Assembly (NCBI RefSeq): GCF_041915215.1
Contig: NZ_JAYSBV010000001.1
DNA length: 64,000 nt
From: Zoogloea sp021286885
GTDB taxonomy: Bacteria; Pseudomonadota; Gammaproteobacteria; Burkholderiales; Rhodocyclaceae
Strand: one strand, 5' to 3'
In this document: piece after piece, positions 60,533 to 64,000 of the stretch
Layout: each line of letters starts with the position of its first letter
Position numbering within the stretch: the first letter of the stretch is position 1
The notes under the pieces: generated by a model
The model's database searches: none
The model's input: only the letters and a program-made list of their open reading frames with translations
What the model was told of the DNA's origin: nothing
Program-made: the position numbers and the translations under genes

Positions 60533-61636
60533 TCAGCCGGCGCGGGGCACCCGGGCCAGGGCCCACACCGCCCGCAGCGCAAAATCGGCACCGCCCAGCG
60601 CAACCAAGACCGCCCCGGGCATCCAGCCCATCAGCAGCAGACCGCCCCCCACCCCGAACAGCAGCGCCCTGCCCTGCCCGCCCCGCACCAGCCGGGCACG
60701 CAAGGCATCCCGGGCCGGGCTACGGGGCCCCGGCAGACGCCACACGGGCAGGAGCTGGGACAAGGCCCCCGTCACCAGGGGCAGCACAAAGCCACCGATA
60801 AAACCCGCCTCAGCGGCCGCCGCCCCCCCGTGGGCGAGCCCCGCCAGCACCTGCAGCAGCAAACCCAGGCTGGCAACCAGCAAAGCACAGGCAGCCCCAT
60901 CGCGGGCGATCCGCACCAGGCCGTAAGCGCGCAGCCAGGCCACCACCATCAGGGCCACCACGGCCCCATAGGCCAGCGCGCCGCCCCAGGCCAGGGGCGC
61001 CCACAGCCCCCCCAGTGCCAGCCCGGCAACTCCCGCCAGCGCTGGCCCCAGGTGGCGCCGCAAGCGCCCGGCCACCGCCGGATCGGGCTGGCCCAGCACG
61101 GTGGGCATCAGCACCTGAAGGGTGCCCAGGGCCGTGAGCCCCATGAACCCCAGGGTGTTCAGATGCAGATGGGCATGGCGCAGACCGGGCCAGGCTGCCG
61201 GAAACGCCAGCCCCACCAGCAGCGCCAACAAGGCCAGGGCAAGACACACCAGGGCCGCCTGATACCAGCGCAGGCCCGGATGGGGCTGACCCAGGCTGGC
61301 ACGCCCTTCCCGCCCCACCCAAACCAGCATCCAGCCCACCCCCAGCAGCCCCAGGCCCAAGGCCGGCAACAGCCCGCCCCCGGGCAGGATGCCGGCCAGC
61401 ACGGCCACCACCAGCCCCCCGGTGAGCTGCATGAGCAGGGGCAAACGCGCCACCGGCCCCCGGATGCCCCCCCGCCGGCACAGCACCGGCACAAAGTGGC
61501 CCATGGCACCAAAAATCAGGGGCATGGCTCCCAGGGCAAAGGCCGCATGCACCGCCGCCGCCCGCCAGCCCTGGCCCGCCAGCCCCAGGGCCAGCGCAAA
61601 GGCCGGCAACACCGCCATGCCCAGATAAATCAGCAT
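60533..61636 (-). CDS. Multi-pass membrane protein, possibly NnrS/haem-copper-like
   Basis: A 367-residue, very hydrophobic protein with about ten to twelve membrane helices and almost no soluble part. A histidine-rich stretch LRHAHLHLNTLGFMGLTALG near residue 155 and AMGHFVPVL near 45 recall NnrS-like and haem-copper oxidase-like membrane proteins, in which such histidines bind haem or metal. I cannot assign a family with confidence. It is divergent from the HPP-CBS gene and 61 bases before thrC. A role in nitric oxide or nitrite metabolism is a guess from the neighbours. Confidence 0.6.
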   Translation of the reverse strand: MLIYLGMAVLPAFALALGLAGQGWRAAAVHAAFALGAMPLIFGAMGHFVPVLCRRGGIRGPVARLPLLMQLTGGLVVAVLAGILPGGGLLPALGLGLLGVGWMLVWVGREGRASLGQPHPGLRWYQAALVCLALALLALLVGLAFPAAWPGLRHAHLHLNTLGFMGLTALGTLQVLMPTVLGQPDPAVAGRLRRHLGPALAGVAGLALGGLWAPLAWGGALAYGAVVALMVVAWLRAYGLVRIARDGAACALLVASLGLLLQVLAGLAHGGAAAAEAGFIGGFVLPLVTGALSQLLPVWRLPGPRSPARDALRARLVRGGQGRALLFGVGGGLLLMGWMPGAVLVALGGADFALRAVWALARVPRAG

Positions 61637-61753
61637 TCCTCACCCCCACAAAACCACTTCAAACCCCATCAAAACCAAACACGGATCAAGGACATCCAGC
61701 GCCCAAGCCCCAACACTGGCCCGCCCCAACTGATGCGCTGTAGTACCCCACCC

Positions 61754-62968
61754 ATGGACAAGAACAATACCCCATCCTGGTGGACGGCCCCGACCCGCTT
61801 TGCGCGACGCTGGCTGATTGCCGACGTGGCCCCCATGGCCCCGGCGGAAATCCGGCGTAGCGCCCTGGCGGCCCTGCTGGGCGTCCTGATTTACGCCTGC
61901 ATCCTGCTGGTGCTGCCCCTGGGCCCGGATGCCCGGCGCCAACTGGCTCCCTTGGGCGCCAGCGCAGTGATCCTGTTTACCCTGCCCCATTCGCCCCTCG
62001 CCCAGCCCTGGTCGGTGGCGGGCGGGCTGCTCCTGCCCGGGCTCATGGGCCTGGGCTGCGGGACGTGGATAACCAACCCGGTGCTGGCCGCCGGGCTGGC
62101 CCTGGGGCTGGCGGTGGGCTGCATGGGCCTGCTGCGCTGCATCCACCCGCCCGGGGGCGCGATGGCCCTGGTGATGGCTGGCGCAGCCGCCCAGGGGCTG
62201 GACCCCCTCACCAGCCTGGGGGCGGTGCTGGCCAACGTGCTCGCCATGCTGGCCGCTGCCCTGGTGGTGAATAATCTGGTGCCTGGGCGGCGCTATCCCC
62301 TGTGCGCCCCACCCCGCCCGACCCCGGCCCAAGCCCGGGCCCCGATGCCCACCGGCATCCGGCACCCGGATCTGGCCGCAGCCCTGGAAGAACTGGGGGC
62401 CTATCTGGACGTGAGTGAGGAAGATCTGGAGCAACTGTTCAACCGGGCCACCCACCACGCCTTCCAGCGTCAAGTGCTGCTGGAATGCCGCGAACTGATG
62501 GAGCCTCCCGGCCCTGCGCTGGAGTTTGCCACCCCCCTGAACACCGCCTGGGCGCTTCTCAGGCGCCATAACCTGAGCGCGGTGCCGGTGCTGGATCGCC
62601 ACAACCAGCGCCTGCTGGGCCTGCTCGGGCTGGAGGATTTCCTGCGCCATGTGGCGCCCGATGATGGCCGCCCGATTGGCGAGCCCCTGCGCCGCCTGCT
62701 CCGACCCACGCCCGAGAGCCATAGCAGCAAGCCCGAAGTCGCCGGCCAGCTGATGCTGACGCCCGCCCTGGGCCTGGCCTGCGCCCGGCTGGATACATCG
62801 CTGGCCGATGGGGCCCGGCTGCTGGCCGAGCACACCCAGCCCGTGCTGCCGGTGCTGGATGAACACGGGCGGCTGGCAGGTCTCATCACCCGCCCCCGCC
62901 TCACCCGCGCCCTCTACCAGCACCAGGCCCTGGATCGGGCGAGCCACACAGACGACGCAGCGGACTGA
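61754..62968 (+). CDS. HPP-family membrane protein with C-terminal CBS pair
   Basis: A 404-residue protein. Residues 35-180 form four membrane helices of the HPP family, with the name-giving motif RCIHPPGGAMAL at 128-139. From about 247 two CBS modules follow (ALEFATPLNTAWALLRRHNL and LGLACARLDTSLADGARLL), which usually bind adenine nucleotides. HPP proteins in plastids and cyanobacteria are linked to nitrite transport; the CBS part could gate it by energy state. The frame is open far upstream through antisense of the neighbouring gene, so ATG 61754 was chosen. ATG 61733 is possible; neither has a clear ribosome-binding site. Confidence 0.8.
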   Translation: MDKNNTPSWWTAPTRFARRWLIADVAPMAPAEIRRSALAALLGVLIYACILLVLPLGPDARRQLAPLGASAVILFTLPHSPLAQPWSVAGGLLLPGLMGLGCGTWITNPVLAAGLALGLAVGCMGLLRCIHPPGGAMALVMAGAAAQGLDPLTSLGAVLANVLAMLAAALVVNNLVPGRRYPLCAPPRPTPAQARAPMPTGIRHPDLAAALEELGAYLDVSEEDLEQLFNRATHHAFQRQVLLECRELMEPPGPALEFATPLNTAWALLRRHNLSAVPVLDRHNQRLLGLLGLEDFLRHVAPDDGRPIGEPLRRLLRPTPESHSSKPEVAGQLMLTPALGLACARLDTSLADGARLLAEHTQPVLPVLDEHGRLAGLITRPRLTRALYQHQALDRASHTDDAAD

Positions 62969-63002
62969 GCCCCAGGCCCAGGCCCGCGCATCAGCCGCAA
63001 CA

Positions 63003-63269
63003 TCACCCCACCCGGATGAAGTCGATCACGATGGCGCCCGGTTCCCGCTGCTGATACTCAATCCGCAACCCGGCCCCGTACCGCTGATCCAGCTGGGCCA
63101 GCAGGGGCAGCGGGTCGTGGTCATTGCAAAAGCGCATGATCTCGCCGGGAATCAACGCATCCAGCGCACCGAAAATCGCCGCATGCCGAAAGCGCTTGGC
63201 CACGCCCCGGGCATCAAAGGGGTAAATGGCTTCGGGGGTGGTGTGATTGCAGATGTGGATGGTTTGCAT
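63003..63269 (-). CDS. DUF2249 protein
   Basis: An 88-residue soluble protein matching DUF2249: FDARGVAKRFRHAAIFGALDAL, GEIMRFCNDHDPLPLLAQL and a late EPGAIVIDFIRVG strand. The His in FCNDHDP is conserved in the family, which resembles TusA-like folds and often occurs with denitrification, nitric oxide or hemerythrin genes. AGGAG lies 9 bases before the ATG. It is convergent with the HPP-CBS gene, 34 bases apart. Function is not established. Confidence 0.85.
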   Translation of the reverse strand: MQTIHICNHTTPEAIYPFDARGVAKRFRHAAIFGALDALIPGEIMRFCNDHDPLPLLAQLDQRYGAGLRIEYQQREPGAIVIDFIRVG

Positions 63270-63321
63270 GGGAACACTCCTGGGATTGAAGAAAAAATAC
63301 GACCGACGATCCGGCTAAAAC

Positions 63322-63338
63322 CCGACGAAATCTGTCGG
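63322..63338. promoter_or_regulatory. CCGAC-N7-GTCGG inverted repeat upstream of the DUF2249 gene
   Basis: A 5-bp inverted repeat with 7-base spacing, 53 bases before the ATG at 63269. It may be an operator; the regulator is unknown. Confidence 0.4.
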
Positions 63339-63413
63339 ATATACACCCAGGCAGTGTGCCCACCCATCCAGGGGCTTTCCTTGATCTGGGTCGGATTCGG
63401 CCCCCAGAAACGC

Positions 63414-63437
63414 CACGAGCCCCAAACGGGGCTCGTG
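63414..63437 (-). terminator. Terminator after hom
   Basis: A perfect 10-bp stem CACGAGCCCC/GGGGCTCGTG with loop AAAC, followed on the minus strand by GCGTTTCTG. A second hairpin (63461-63485) lies between it and the hom stop. Both precede the DUF2249 gene, so that gene needs its own promoter. Confidence 0.75.
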
Positions 63438-63498
63438 ATCGTGGCACACGCTGCCCCGCCGCCTGCCCTCGGGTAGAGGGCGGGCAGCGGGTGCGTGC

Positions 63499-64000
63499 TT
63501 ACAGGTTTTCCAGACGCAGCTTGGTCACCTTGCCGCTCACGGAGTCGAGGGATTCGATCTTCGCGATGGCGGAGTCGGCGTTCTTCTCGATGGTGAGGTG
63601 GGTCAGGATGATGATGTCGGTCTGGGATTCGCCTTCGGCGGGCTCACGCTGGAGCATGGCGTCGATGGAGATGGACTGGTCGGCCAGGATGCGGGTGATG
63701 TCGGCCAGCACGCCCGGCTTGTCTTGCACGCGCAGGCGCAGGTAGTAGCTGGTTTCGACTTCGGAGATGGGCAGCACCGGCAGTTCGGTGATCTGATCCG
63801 GCTGGAAGGCCAGGTGGGGCACCCGGTGCTCGGGGTCGGCGGTGTGCAGACGGGTCACGTCCACCAGGTCGGCGATCACGGCGGAGGCGGTCGGCTCGGC
63901 GCCGGCACCCTTGCCGTAGTAGAGGGTGGCGCCCACGGCGTCGCCCTGCACCAGCACGGCATTCATGGCGCCTTCCACATTGGCGATCAGGCGCTTTTCG
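63499..64000 (-). CDS. hom: Homoserine dehydrogenase, partial (5' end outside window)
   Basis: The last 167 residues are present; the reading frame continues beyond the right edge (EKRLIANVEGAMNAVLVQGD precedes the first internal start). GKGAGAEPTASAVIADLVDV ends the catalytic domain and the C-terminal ACT domain begins SYYLRLRVQDKPGVLADITRI, the part that binds threonine for feedback control. The enzyme reduces aspartate semialdehyde to homoserine. It is on the same strand as thrC, about 3 kb upstream of it. Confidence 0.95.
   Translation of the reverse strand, partial: EKRLIANVEGAMNAVLVQGDAVGATLYYGKGAGAEPTASAVIADLVDVTRLHTADPEHRVPHLAFQPDQITELPVLPISEVETSYYLRLRVQDKPGVLADITRILADQSISIDAMLQREPAEGESQTDIIILTHLTIEKNADSAIAKIESLDSVSGKVTKLRLENL

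Noticed and set aside
60830..61753. N-terminal extension of the HPP-CBS frame
   Set aside because: The first 308 residues of the open frame are antisense to the membrane protein at 60533-61636 and are Gln/His/Pro-rich noise.

Overview
The window looks like chromosomal DNA of a GC-rich betaproteobacterium, most likely of the Rhodocyclales (Azospira/Dechloromonas-like). This is inferred from the complete exosortase A (XrtA/PEP-CTERM) exopolysaccharide gene set, the conserved blocks ndk-rlmN-pilW-rodZ-ispG-hisS-bamB-der and hfq-hflXKC-hisZ-purA, and the base composition. No rRNA, phage, insertion sequence or CRISPR array was seen.

Region 1 (1-21568, all minus strand) is one tightly packed, mostly overlapping operon for export and tailoring of an XrtA-associated exopolysaccharide. 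In transcription order it encodes a Wza-like export lipoprotein, a chain-length determinant, a tyrosine autokinase, an outer-membrane beta-barrel protein, an ExeA-like ATPase, a polysaccharide deacetylase, a FemAB-like transferase, exosortase A fused to an EpsI domain, a glycosyltransferase, two AsnB-type amidotransferases alternating with two further glycosyltransferases, an AlgD-like GDP-mannose 6-dehydrogenase, a transglutaminase-like membrane protein, another glycosyltransferase, and a PaaK/CapK-like adenylate-forming enzyme cut by the left edge. AlgD suggests a mannuronate-type sugar in the polymer. The priming transferase, flippase, polymerase and the usual regulators are not in the window, and no protein here ends in a PEP-CTERM sorting signal.

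Region 2 (21925-24928) is a small envelope module: an outer-membrane porin-like protein and a LolD/MacB-type ATPase on the minus strand, divergent from a LolA-like lipoprotein-sorting protein. No FtsX-type permease is present.

Region 3 (24979-45567) is housekeeping: a HugZ-like protein, rlmB-rnr, three identical tRNA-Leu(CAG) genes on the plus strand with strong promoters, then the minus-strand array ndk, rlmN, pilW, rodZ, ispG, hisS, yfgM-like, bamB, der, hfq, hflX, hflK, hflC, a DUF2065 gene, hisZ and purA.

Region 4 (45771-54871) holds a Rieske oxygenase alpha subunit divergent from xseB-ispA-dxs, then folE2, then a minus-strand group of ccoG, a siroheme sulfite/nitrite reductase and a DUF934 protein.

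Region 5 (55108-64000) holds an OafA-type acyltransferase with an SGNH domain whose upstream region carries three copies of the palindrome TGAC-N7-GTCA, a MocR-type regulator, thrC, and the end of hom. Between thrC and hom lie a membrane protein, an HPP-CBS protein and a DUF2249 protein, possibly linked to nitrite or nitric oxide, which separate two threonine genes that are commonly adjacent.

Many genes start downstream of the longest possible frame; the chosen starts are explained per entry.
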